From contig NZ_JACHLR010000003.1 of assembly GCF_014204535.1 (NCBI RefSeq), positions 1 through 64,000 of the forward strand: a stretch of DNA of 64,000 nucleotides, in the 5' to 3' direction. The notes under the pieces are model-generated. The model worked only from the letters and a program-made list of their open reading frames with translations. It was not told the origin of the DNA and did not search any database. The translations under genes were made by a program, and so were the position numbers. Positions 53,025 to 61,102 of the stretch are shown piece after piece (within the stretch, counting starts at the first letter, position 1; every line of letters begins with the position of its first letter). The stretch comes from Novosphingobium chloroacetimidivorans. GTDB lineage: Bacteria; Pseudomonadota; Alphaproteobacteria; Sphingomonadales; Sphingomonadaceae.

Positions 53025-54224
53025 ATGGAAGACGAGTTCTACCGCATCAAGCGACTGCCGCCTTATGTCATCGCCGAAGTCAACGCGATGCGGCATGCGG
53101 CACGCCAGGCGGGACGGGACATCATCGACCTGGGCATGGGCAACCCCGACCTGCCCCCGCCGAGCCACGTGATCGACAAGCTGGTCGAGGTGGCGCAGAA
53201 GCCCAGCGCGCACGGTTACTCGCAGTCCAAGGGCATCCCCGGTCTGCGCCGCGCGCAAGCGGGATATTACGCCAAGCGATTCGGAGTGGACGTCGATCCC
53301 GAGCGTGAGGTGGTGGTCACCATGGGCTCCAAGGAAGGCCTTGCCAGCCTCGCTACCGCGATCACCGCGCCGGGCGACGTGGTGCTGGCACCAAACCCCA
53401 GCTATCCGATCCACACCTTCGGCTTCATCATCGCCGGCGCGACCATTCGCTCGGTGCCGACGACGCCGGACGAGAACTACTGGCGCAGCCTGGACAAGGC
53501 GATGGCCTTCACCGTGCCGCGCCCGTCGATCCTGGTGGTGAACTACCCCTCGAACCCGACCGCCGAGACAGTGGACCTCGCCTTCTACGAGCGACTGGTC
53601 GCCTGGGCGAAGGAGAACAAGGTCTGGATCCTGTCCGACCTGGCCTATTCCGAGCTCTACTACGACGGCAACCCGACGCGCTCGATCCTGGAAGTGCCGG
53701 GCGCCAAGGACGTCGCGGTCGAATTCACCTCGATGAGCAAGACCTATTCGATGGCCGGCTGGCGCATGGGTTTCGCGGTCGGCAACCAGAAGCTGATCGC
53801 GGCCATGACGCGGGTGAAGAGCTACCTGGATTACGGTGCCTTCACGCCGATCCAGGCAGCCGCCTGCGCCGCGCTCAACGGGCCGCAGGACATCGTCGAG
53901 AAGAACCGCCAGCTCTACCAGAAGCGCCGCGACGTCATGGTCGAGGCGTTCGGCAGGTCGGGTTGGGAGATCCCGCCGCCGAAGGCATCGATGTTCGCCT
54001 GGGCACCGCTGCCGCCGGCCCTGCGTGAGATGGGGAGCCTGGAGTTTTCCAAGCAGCTGCTGACCCATGCCGATGTCGCGGTCGCACCGGGGGTGGGCTA
54101 CGGCGAGGACGGCGAAGGCTTCGTGCGTATCGCCATGGTCGAAAACGAGCAGCGCCTGCGCCAGGCGGCGCGTAACATCCGGCGTTATCTGAGCTCGATG
54201 GGCGTGAATTCCAGCGCGGCTTAA
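53025..54224 (+). CDS. Alanine/LL-DAP-type aminotransferase
   Basis: This 399-residue fold type I PLP aminotransferase has DIIDLGMGNPDLPPP at about residues 32-46, NPSYPIHTFGFI, VVNYPSNPTAETVDLAFYER, DLAYSELYYDG and PLP Lys239 in SMSKTYSMAGWRMGF. The overall pattern is that of AlaC/YfdZ (glutamate-pyruvate transaminase) and LL-diaminopimelate aminotransferase relatives. AlaC-like alanine synthesis is the likelier role in this group. GAGG lies four bases before ATG 53025. It is monocistronic by appearance. Confidence 0.85.
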   Translation: MEDEFYRIKRLPPYVIAEVNAMRHAARQAGRDIIDLGMGNPDLPPPSHVIDKLVEVAQKPSAHGYSQSKGIPGLRRAQAGYYAKRFGVDVDPEREVVVTMGSKEGLASLATAITAPGDVVLAPNPSYPIHTFGFIIAGATIRSVPTTPDENYWRSLDKAMAFTVPRPSILVVNYPSNPTAETVDLAFYERLVAWAKENKVWILSDLAYSELYYDGNPTRSILEVPGAKDVAVEFTSMSKTYSMAGWRMGFAVGNQKLIAAMTRVKSYLDYGAFTPIQAAACAALNGPQDIVEKNRQLYQKRRDVMVEAFGRSGWEIPPPKASMFAWAPLPPALREMGSLEFSKQLLTHADVAVAPGVGYGEDGEGFVRIAMVENEQRLRQAARNIRRYLSSMGVNSSAA

Positions 54225-54651
54225 GCCGACTGCATAGGGCGGCAGGATCACCACTGCCGCCCTCTGTTGCGCGGTGACAGCTGACACCCGGCCCCCGCTG
54301 CTGCCTGTGAGCAGGCCGGCCGGTAAGCTGCGGCCCTATGTCGCCGGATCGCGTTGTTCGATCAGGCCCTCGCGCAGTTGCTACCCCCCCGGTCCATGAT
54401 CTGGCGATTCGCATCGCCGCGACTTCGCGCGAGCAGACAGACGAAACCACCCTGTACATACGCTGCGCGAAGCGTCGCAACGATGGCGCAGTGTCCCCTG
54501 CAAAACCAGCAGCTTAGACCTTCCTTACAGTATGGTTATAAGATCATTTACCTATGCCTGAATGCCCCATCTTCCATGCTGCGGGTGCGAGCGTCGGACG
54601 AACGAGCCGCACGTATGTTCGGGTCGTGCCGAATCTCGACAGGGGAAGACG
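54225..54651. other. Gene-free interval with promoter
   Basis: This 427-bp interval has no supported ORF. Its right part is A/T-rich compared with the surroundings and contains a good sigma-70 promoter (54514-54542) for the winged-helix regulator gene, leaving a 5' leader of about 100 bases. I saw no riboswitch-like fold in the leader. Confidence 0.45.
54514..54542 (+). promoter_or_regulatory. Sigma-70 promoter of winged-helix regulator
   Basis: TTAGAC (54514-54519), a 17-bp spacer and TATAAG (54537-54542) make a good housekeeping promoter in an A/T-rich patch, about 110 bp before ATG 54652. Confidence 0.5.
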
Positions 54652-55332
54652 ATGGGCTCGTTTCGATGGATTTCAGAAGGCAGCATCCCTGCCAATCGTG
54701 ACCTGCGGCAGCACGGCTGGACGCTGGCCGACGCGCAGGAAGCGCCGACCGACTGTATCCTGATCGTCCATGCCGCCGGTCTGACGGCCGATGTCGCCGG
54801 CTCGCCGCAGGACGCATGGGACAAGGCTCGGCGAAGGACGCTGGTCAGCGGGGTCAACGCCGGGGTCACGCGGGCACGCCTGCTGGCACAAGGCTTCGGC
54901 GAAGCAGTAAGCGACGAGGCGACGCTCGTCGAAGTCGATGCCAGAGCCCGGCGCCTTCACGACTTGGCCGCATGGCTGCCGCGCCAACGCACCATCGGCG
55001 AACTCGAGCTTGATCTCTTCGCGCGCGAAGCGGCTTATCGCGGGCGCAAGATGGGGCTGCATCCGCTCGAATTCGCGCTGCTCTGGCGCTTGTCGGAGGT
55101 ACCTAGCGAAACCGTCAGCAAGCAGATTTTGGCCGACGAGATCTGGGGCGCGAGTCGCGGCTCGAGCAGCAATTCGATGGCCGTGCAGCTTTCGCGGCTG
55201 CGCGCCAAGCTCGGCTCGCTCGGCCTTGCAAACCTCATCGTCACGGTCGCGGGTGGCTACAGCTTCGACGTGGCAGCCTTGAGCCGTAACGAGCGACCCG
55301 TGTGGATGGCCATGCAGCAAGCCTGCCCGTGA
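54652..55332 (+). CDS. OmpR/PhoB-type winged-helix regulator with degenerate receiver
   Basis: This 226-residue protein has a C-terminal OmpR/PhoB DNA-binding domain (about 120-215): IGELELDLFAREAAYRGRKM, LHPLEFALLWRLSEVPSETV and SMAVQLSRLRAKLGSLGLAN with the wing VAGGYSFD. The N-terminal 110 residues have a receiver-like order of strands (CILIVHAAGL, TLVSGVNAG, GFGEAVSDEATLVEVDARA) but lack the acidic pocket and the phosphorylated Asp and Lys. It probably works without phosphorylation. No histidine kinase is adjacent. ATG 54652 follows AGGGGAAGACG. Target genes are unknown. Confidence 0.72.
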   Translation: MGSFRWISEGSIPANRDLRQHGWTLADAQEAPTDCILIVHAAGLTADVAGSPQDAWDKARRRTLVSGVNAGVTRARLLAQGFGEAVSDEATLVEVDARARRLHDLAAWLPRQRTIGELELDLFAREAAYRGRKMGLHPLEFALLWRLSEVPSETVSKQILADEIWGASRGSSSNSMAVQLSRLRAKLGSLGLANLIVTVAGGYSFDVAALSRNERPVWMAMQQACP

Positions 55333-55341
55333 TCGTCTGCG

Positions 55342-55875
55342 TCAGCGGCGCTGGCGCTGGCGCTGCAGGGCGGCGAGATCGTCCGGAGTGTTGATGTTGG
55401 CAGGCGGCCGAGCCACTTCCACGCTGCGCGCACCGATCGTCTCTGCAAAACCGTAGAGCGAGTGCGGGCCCTCGCCGTGCAGGATGGTCTCGATCGCCTG
55501 CACGGCCGTGGCCGGCCAGATGCCGATCACGGGCTGAGACGCCAGATATGCCGGTGCGGCACCAAGCAGCGTCGGCAGGTCATCGGGCAGCGCCAGCGAG
55601 TCGACGCCGCAGCTGAGCACCGCGTCGTAGCCCTCGTCCACCGCCAGATGCAGCGCCGCCGCGAGCCCCGCCAGCGGCCCCATGTCGGGGCGCGGCCAAT
55701 CGGGCAACGTCGGCGCAGGAGCGGTCGCCCGACCGGCCACGACGACATGCTCGCACCAGCCCGCCAGCGTGTCGACCGCGATCGAGATCAGGCTGTGCCC
55801 GTCGACCTCGGCCAAGGCCTTGTCACTCCCGAAGCGTGTCGATCGACCGCCCGCCAGCACGACTCCCAGGATCAT
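55342..55875 (-). CDS. mobA: Molybdenum cofactor guanylyltransferase MobA
   Basis: This 177-residue nucleotidyltransferase has the signature LAGGRSTRFGSDKALAEVDG at the N-terminus, which binds GTP, and RPDMGPLAGLAAALHLA with the metal-binding region, then SCGVDSLALPDDLP. It joins GMP to molybdopterin for DMSO-reductase family enzymes such as formate dehydrogenase. It is slightly shorter than E. coli MobA. The C-terminus has NINTPDDLAAL, typical of the family. It converges with the winged-helix regulator and functionally complements fdhD at 7687. Confidence 0.9.
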   Translation of the reverse strand: MILGVVLAGGRSTRFGSDKALAEVDGHSLISIAVDTLAGWCEHVVVAGRATAPAPTLPDWPRPDMGPLAGLAAALHLAVDEGYDAVLSCGVDSLALPDDLPTLLGAAPAYLASQPVIGIWPATAVQAIETILHGEGPHSLYGFAETIGARSVEVARPPANINTPDDLAALQRQRQRR

Positions 55876-55966
55876 CGCAGTCTCCGTGAAGAGGAACAAG
55901 GCTAAGCCATCAGCCCGCGTTTGGTTGCCGCGCGTCGATCCGAACCTGCGCAACAGGCACGAAAAA

Positions 55967-55993
55967 AGGCGCGCTGGATGGGCCAGCGCGCCT
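55967..55993 (-). terminator. Intrinsic terminator of Ala-rich lipoprotein gene
   Basis: AGGCGCGCTGG (55967-55977) pairs with CCAGCGCGCCT (55983-55993) around ATGGG, flanked by AAAAAA on the left and a T-rich CTTTTT on the right. It can terminate both strands. On the minus strand it follows the lipoprotein stop by 28 bp. Confidence 0.88.
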
Positions 55994-56020
55994 CTTTTTG
56001 TCTCAGTCGAGAGAAGAAGC

Positions 56021-56320
56021 TTAGTTCTTCAGCTCGGCTTCGGCGTCGGCAGCGGCTTCCGAAGCGGCAGCGGCAGCGTCGCCAGCAGCGTCGGCGGCCT
56101 TGGCGCCGGCTTCCTTGGCAGCGTCGCCTGCGTTGGCAGCGGCTTCCGAAGCTTCGCCAGCGGCATCGCCGGCAGCGTCGGCAGCGTCGCTGGCGCTGGC
56201 CGAAAGATCTTCAGCAGCCGAGCTTGCGGTGGCTTCAGCGGCGTCCTGCGTCTTTTCCGAGCAAGCGGCCATCGTCAGCAGGCCGAGGCCAGCTGCAGCA
56301 GCGAGAACGATCTTGCGCAT
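56021..56320 (-). CDS. Small Ala-rich lipoprotein
   Basis: This 99-residue precursor has signal RKIVLAAAAGLGLLTMAACS (lipidated Cys near 20) and then a repetitive Ala/Asp/Glu/Ser helix with recurring AGDAA, ASEAA and SDAAD units up to AEAELKN. The pattern suggests a long amphipathic helix, perhaps a coiled coil attached to the outer membrane like Lpp-type or entericidin-like proteins. No family is assigned with certainty. Low complexity makes homology hard to judge. It is monocistronic with its own terminator. Confidence 0.7.
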   Translation of the reverse strand: MRKIVLAAAAGLGLLTMAACSEKTQDAAEATASSAAEDLSASASDAADAAGDAAGEASEAAANAGDAAKEAGAKAADAAGDAAAAASEAAADAEAELKN

Positions 56321-56584
56321 TGTGTAGTACCCTTGAATTGTTTTTCCGGACCTGCGGGAGCATGACCCGCTAAAGCCAACCTCACGGCTAGACTTCGTTC
56401 GCGTCGATAATCGGCTTACCGCATCTATGCAAGCGTTGGTCGCCAAGTTGAGCCGCAACTCGTCGCACGCCATTCTTTGGACACAGAGTTTTGCCAGCGG
56501 CTCCGGCCCACCGACCGACCTGGGTACTGCTCTGGCTCCCACGTTCGCTGGATCATGGTCCCCCCTGCTGCTACCACGCGCGCC

Positions 56585-59455
56585 ATGGAGCCCAAGCAGC
56601 ATCTCTACCTGGTCGACGGATCGGCCTACATCTTCCGAGCGTACCACCGTCTCCCGCCGCTGACCGACCCCGAAGGGACGCCGGTGGGCGCGGTCTATGG
56701 CTATACGACGATGCTGTGGAAGCTGGCCGAGGACCTCAACAAGGCGGACGGGCCGACCCACCTCGCCGTCATCCTCGACAAGGCGAGCACCTCGTTCCGC
56801 AACGACTTGTACGACCAGTACAAGGCGCATCGCCCCCCTCCGCCCGAGGACCTGGTGCCGCAATTCCCGCTGATCCGCGATGCGACGCGCGCCTTCAGTC
56901 TGGCCTGCATCGAGGAACCGGGCGTCGAGGCCGACGACATCATCGCCAGCTATGCGCGCGCGGCGGTCAAGCGCGGCTGGGACGTGACCATCGTCTCATC
57001 CGACAAGGACCTGATGCAGCTGGTGGGCAAGTGCGGCGAACCGCATGACGGCATCGAAGGTGGCTGCATCGACATGCTCGACACCATGAAGAACCAGCGG
57101 ATCGACGTGGCCGAGGTGGTCGAGAAGTTCGGCGTGCCGCCTGAGAAGGTCGGCGACGTGCTGGCGCTGATGGGCGACTCTGTCGACAACGTGCCGGGCG
57201 TTTACGGCGTCGGCCCCAAGACCGCCAGCAAGCTGATCCAGGACTATGGCGATCTTGAATCGGCGCTGGCGGCGGCGCCGACGATGAAGAAGGGCAAGCT
57301 GCAGGAACGCCTGATCGAGCATGCCGACCTGGCGCGCCTCTCCAAGCAGCTGGTGACGCTCAAGGAAGACTGCCCGCTGCCGATCGAGATGGACGACTTC
57401 AAGCTGACGGCGATCCCTCCCGAACCGCTTGCGGCGTTCCTCTCCAAGCATGGCTTCACCAGCCTGCTCAAGCGCCTGGACGGCGGGCACGGCAGCCCCG
57501 AGCGCACCACGCAGCTGCACCCCAGCAAGCCCGTCACCGCCGGCGCCAATCCGATCGAAGGCGCCGCGCGGCAGGACATGCCGGAGTGGCCCAAGGTGGA
57601 CCTCGACGCATACAAGTGCGTCACCACGGTCGCCGACCTGGAGGCGTGGATCGCCCGCGCCTACGAGAAGCGGCTGATCGCGATCGACACGGAGACTTCG
57701 GCGCTCGACGCCATGCGCGCGGACCTGGCCGGCATCAGCATGGCGCTGGGACCCAACGATGCCTGCTACATTCCGCTCGGCCACGGCGGCAGCGACATGT
57801 TCGCCGAGCGCCCCGAGCAGATCCCGCTGGACGAGGCGCTGGCGCTATTGAAGCCGCTGCTGGAGGACGATGCCGTCCTCAAGGTCGGGCAGAACATAAA
57901 GTACGACCTCAACGTCTTTGCCCGCGTCGGCGACAGAGTGGGGGGCATCCACGTCGCCCCCATCGACGACACCATGATCATCTCGTTCTGCCTCGACGCC
58001 GGGCGCCAGATCGAGGGCATCGGCGGCGGCCACGGCATGGACGAGCTGTCCGAGCGGCACCTCTCCCACAAGACGCTGACGTTCAAGGACATTTGCGGCA
58101 CCGGCAAGAAGGCGATCCCGTTCGGCGAAGTGCCGCTGGACCGCGCCACCCGCTATGCCGCCGAGGATGCCGACGTCACCTGGCGGCTCCACCAGCTGCT
58201 CAAGCCCCGCCTTAGCCATGAAGGCGGCACGCGGATCTACGAGCGGGTAGACCGCCCGCTGATCCCGGTCGTCGCGCAGATGGAGCGCCACGGCATCAAG
58301 GTCGATCGCGAGAAGCTTGCCGGCCTGTCCAAGGAGTTCGCCACCGCCGTCACCGCTCTCGAATGCGAGATCTTCGGCCATTGCGGGTTCGAATTCACCA
58401 TCGGCAGCCCCAAGCAGCTGGGCGACGTGCTGTTCGACAAGCTTGGCTACAAGGGCGGGCGCAAGGGCAAGTCGGGCATGTACTCGACCGACCAGGCGAT
58501 CCTGGAGGGCCTCGCCGCGCAAGGCGCGAAGGTCGCCACCAAGGTGCTCGAATGGCGACAGCTGACCAAGCTGCGCTCGACCTACACCGAGGCGCTGCAG
58601 GCGGCGATCAACCCCGCCACGGGCCGCGTCCACACCAGCTACTCGCTCGTCGGCGCGCAGACCGGGCGCCTGTCCTCGACCGATCCCAACCTGCAGAACA
58701 TCCCGATCCGCACCGAGATCGGCCGCCAGATCCGCGATTGCTTCGTCGCCGAGCCGGGCAACGTGCTGCTCAGCGCCGACTACTCGCAGATCGAACTGCG
58801 CCTCGCTGCACACATGGCCGACGTGCCGCCCCTGAAGGAGGCGTTCGCCGCCGGAGAGGACATCCACAGCCGCACGGCGATGGAGATGTTCGGCACAGTC
58901 GATCGCGACACCCGCGGGCGGGCCAAGACGATCAACTTCGCGATCCTCTACGGCATTTCGCGCTGGGGCCTCGCCGGACGGCTCGGCACAGAATCCGATG
59001 AGGCGCAGGCGATGATCGATCGCTATTTCGAGCGCTTCCCGGGCATTCAGCGCTACATCGTCTCGACGCTCGAGACCGTGCGGGAGCGCGGCTATTCGGA
59101 GACGCTGTTCGGCCGCAAGACCTGGTTCCCGCGCATCACCTCCAAGGCCCAGGCCGAGCGTGCCGGCTCGGAACGCGCGGCGATCAACGCCCCGATCCAG
59201 GGCACCAGCGCCGACATCATCAAGCGCGCCATGGCGCGGATGGGCCCGGCTCTGGCCGACGCCGGGCTGAAGGACGTGCGCATGCTGCTGCAAGTGCACG
59301 ACGAGCTGGTGTTCGAGCTGCCGGCGGGCGATGTCGCCGCCGCCAGGCCGGTGATCGAGCGGGTCATGTCCGAAGCGGCGTTGCCGGCCGTGACGCTGGA
59401 TGTGCCGCTGGGGGTGGAGATCGGCTCGGGCGACAGCTGGGGCACGGCGCACTAG
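56585..59455 (+). CDS. polA: DNA polymerase I
   Basis: This 956-residue polymerase has three domains. The 5' nuclease (1 to about 290) has HLYLVDGSAYIFRAYHRLPP and GDSVDNVPGVYGVGPKTASK. The 3'-5' exonuclease (about 360-560) has an intact IAIDTETSALDAM, Asp368 region, so proofreading is likely active. The polymerase domain has SADYSQIELRLAAHMADVP (Asp732), INFAILYGISRWGLAGRLG (finger helix O) and LLQVHDELVFELPAGD (His905). It fills gaps and removes RNA primers. ATG 56585 gives the standard start MEPKQHLYLVDGS; ATG 56555 is possible but not conserved. Confidence 0.95.
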   Translation: MEPKQHLYLVDGSAYIFRAYHRLPPLTDPEGTPVGAVYGYTTMLWKLAEDLNKADGPTHLAVILDKASTSFRNDLYDQYKAHRPPPPEDLVPQFPLIRDATRAFSLACIEEPGVEADDIIASYARAAVKRGWDVTIVSSDKDLMQLVGKCGEPHDGIEGGCIDMLDTMKNQRIDVAEVVEKFGVPPEKVGDVLALMGDSVDNVPGVYGVGPKTASKLIQDYGDLESALAAAPTMKKGKLQERLIEHADLARLSKQLVTLKEDCPLPIEMDDFKLTAIPPEPLAAFLSKHGFTSLLKRLDGGHGSPERTTQLHPSKPVTAGANPIEGAARQDMPEWPKVDLDAYKCVTTVADLEAWIARAYEKRLIAIDTETSALDAMRADLAGISMALGPNDACYIPLGHGGSDMFAERPEQIPLDEALALLKPLLEDDAVLKVGQNIKYDLNVFARVGDRVGGIHVAPIDDTMIISFCLDAGRQIEGIGGGHGMDELSERHLSHKTLTFKDICGTGKKAIPFGEVPLDRATRYAAEDADVTWRLHQLLKPRLSHEGGTRIYERVDRPLIPVVAQMERHGIKVDREKLAGLSKEFATAVTALECEIFGHCGFEFTIGSPKQLGDVLFDKLGYKGGRKGKSGMYSTDQAILEGLAAQGAKVATKVLEWRQLTKLRSTYTEALQAAINPATGRVHTSYSLVGAQTGRLSSTDPNLQNIPIRTEIGRQIRDCFVAEPGNVLLSADYSQIELRLAAHMADVPPLKEAFAAGEDIHSRTAMEMFGTVDRDTRGRAKTINFAILYGISRWGLAGRLGTESDEAQAMIDRYFERFPGIQRYIVSTLETVRERGYSETLFGRKTWFPRITSKAQAERAGSERAAINAPIQGTSADIIKRAMARMGPALADAGLKDVRMLLQVHDELVFELPAGDVAAARPVIERVMSEAALPAVTLDVPLGVEIGSGDSWGTAH

Positions 59456-59476
59456 CGGATCATGGCAGGCCAGACA

Positions 59477-59689
59477 TTACCCTTTGTCTTGCGACAAGGT
59501 GTGGGCGACGAGCGCATTGGCATGACCATGACCCATGCCATGATCGTTCTTGAGCATCGCGACCAGCTCCATGTGCTTGGCGGGCAGGCGTTCGCGCAGT
59601 AGAGCCTGCCATTCCGAGATGGGACGACCGTACTTCTTCTCGATCGACGGAAAGTACGAAGCGGGTCCTTTGACAGGTTCGTCGTTCAT
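59477..59689 (-). CDS. DUF4287 family protein
   Basis: This 70-residue protein has the DUF4287 pattern VKGPASYFPSIEKKYGRPIS, then EWQALLRERLPAKHMELVA and NDHGMGHGHANALVAHTL. The family is common, sometimes fused to a DUF5655 domain, and its function is unknown. The Gly/His-rich GMGHGHAN turn is invariant. ATG 59689 is chosen because conservation begins right after it; an in-frame GTG upstream would add 20 residues. It converges with polA. Confidence 0.8.
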   Translation of the reverse strand: MNDEPVKGPASYFPSIEKKYGRPISEWQALLRERLPAKHMELVAMLKNDHGMGHGHANALVAHTLSQDKG

Positions 59690-59830
59690 GAAGTGAAATG
59701 CCCTGAAGATCGCCTGAGATCTGCGATCCTCCGCGATTTCCCGCAGCACATCAAGCAGGCCTGACGCTTATCCGTGCCCGCGGCACGATTTAACGTGCAA
59801 CTTGCTGCACCGCAGCATCGTTAGCCCGGC

Positions 59831-60982
59831 ATGATCCATCTGATCGAGCACTACATCACCGGCGTCCCTTTGTGGGCGGAGCGGACGATCGTCGCCGTGA
59901 TTGCCGCAGCCGTCGGGGCGCTGGCGGCGCTTCTCGTGCATACCATCCTCTACCGTGTCAGCGCGCGCATTGCCCGCGCCAGCCGCAGCAAGGCGGACGA
60001 CATCCTTGTCGACCGGCTCGGGCGACCGACGCGGTGGTCGTTCGTGGCGCTGGGCGTCATCATCGCGGCGCGTGAGACCCCGGCGTTGGCAAGCGCCTGG
60101 GACAAGGTCGCGGGCTTCGTCATGCCGGTGCTGATCGGTTGGATTGCGCTCGCCATCCTGCGCACCTTCGTCGAGACGATGTACTTGCGCTACGACATTT
60201 CGGTCGAGGACAACCGCAATGCGCGCCGTCGGCGCACGCGGCTGGGCATCATCAGCCGCATCGTCAGCTTCGGCATCGTTTTCCTCACCGTTTCGCTGAT
60301 GCTGCTGTCGATACCGGGCGTGGCCAAGATCGGCGTGACGCTGATGGCGTCCGCCGGCCTTGCCGCGCTGGCGGTGGGCGCCGCCGCGCAGCCGGCCTTG
60401 AAGGCTCTGATCGCCGGTTTGCAGATGGCGCTGACCGAGCCGATCTCGATCGACGACGTGGTGATCCTCGATGGCGAGTGGGGCCGGATCGAGGATATCC
60501 GCACCACCTACGTCGTCGTGCGTGTCTGGGACGATCGCCGCCTGGTGGTGCCGACCACCCGCTTCCTCGAAGACACCTTCCAGAACTGGACCAAGAGCAC
60601 TGCGCAACTGCTGGGCACGGTGATGATCTACCTCGACCCCGGCGCCGACATCGGCCCGATCCGCGAGGAGTACACCCGCCAGATCACCTCCCATCGCCTG
60701 TGGGACAAGCGCGCGCAGATCCTGCAAGTCACCGATCACAGTGCCGATGCCATGGAGGTGCGCCTGCTCATGAGCGCCAAGGACGGGCCGACGCTGTTCG
60801 ACCTGCGCTGCGAGATCCGCGAAGGCATGATCGACTGGATTCGTCGCAACCAGCCCGAAGCCCTGGTACGCCGGCGCATGCTGCCGGTATCACCGCTGGA
60901 GTTGGCAGCCGGTGCGCAGATGCTTGACGCCACCGTCGACGGAGCATCGAGCGGGAACGCCGCCGCCCGCTACAATCATTAG
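59831..60982 (+). CDS. MscS-family mechanosensitive channel
   Basis: This 383-residue protein has four or five N-terminal transmembrane helices (about 18-40, 68-80, 100-115 and 145-160). The pore-lining TM3 has TLMASAGLAALAVGAAAQPA and LKALIAGLQMALTEPISIDD, the Ala/Gly-rich helix and beta-domain junction of MscS. IDDVVILDGEWGRIEDIRTT and RLVVPTTRFLEDTFQNWTK are the cytosolic beta barrel. It probably opens on membrane tension to release osmolytes. It is preceded by the divergent DUF4287 gene and followed by the catalase. Confidence 0.88.
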   Translation: MIHLIEHYITGVPLWAERTIVAVIAAAVGALAALLVHTILYRVSARIARASRSKADDILVDRLGRPTRWSFVALGVIIAARETPALASAWDKVAGFVMPVLIGWIALAILRTFVETMYLRYDISVEDNRNARRRRTRLGIISRIVSFGIVFLTVSLMLLSIPGVAKIGVTLMASAGLAALAVGAAAQPALKALIAGLQMALTEPISIDDVVILDGEWGRIEDIRTTYVVVRVWDDRRLVVPTTRFLEDTFQNWTKSTAQLLGTVMIYLDPGADIGPIREEYTRQITSHRLWDKRAQILQVTDHSADAMEVRLLMSAKDGPTLFDLRCEIREGMIDWIRRNQPEALVRRRMLPVSPLELAAGAQMLDATVDGASSGNAAARYNH

Positions 60983-61102
60983 CTTTTCGGATTGTTGCCG
61001 CGCCACTGAGCGCATTCTCCGATCAGTCTGATGTGCCGAAGTCCTTGGCACAAGCCGTGAGGCTGCTGCATCTTCAAGCCTTCAACAGGAGGAGAGAAGA
61101 TC

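Noticed and set aside
54354..54651. Small plus-strand frame before the winged-helix regulator
   Set aside because: No ribosome-binding site, no family resemblance, and it contains the likely promoter at 54514-54542.
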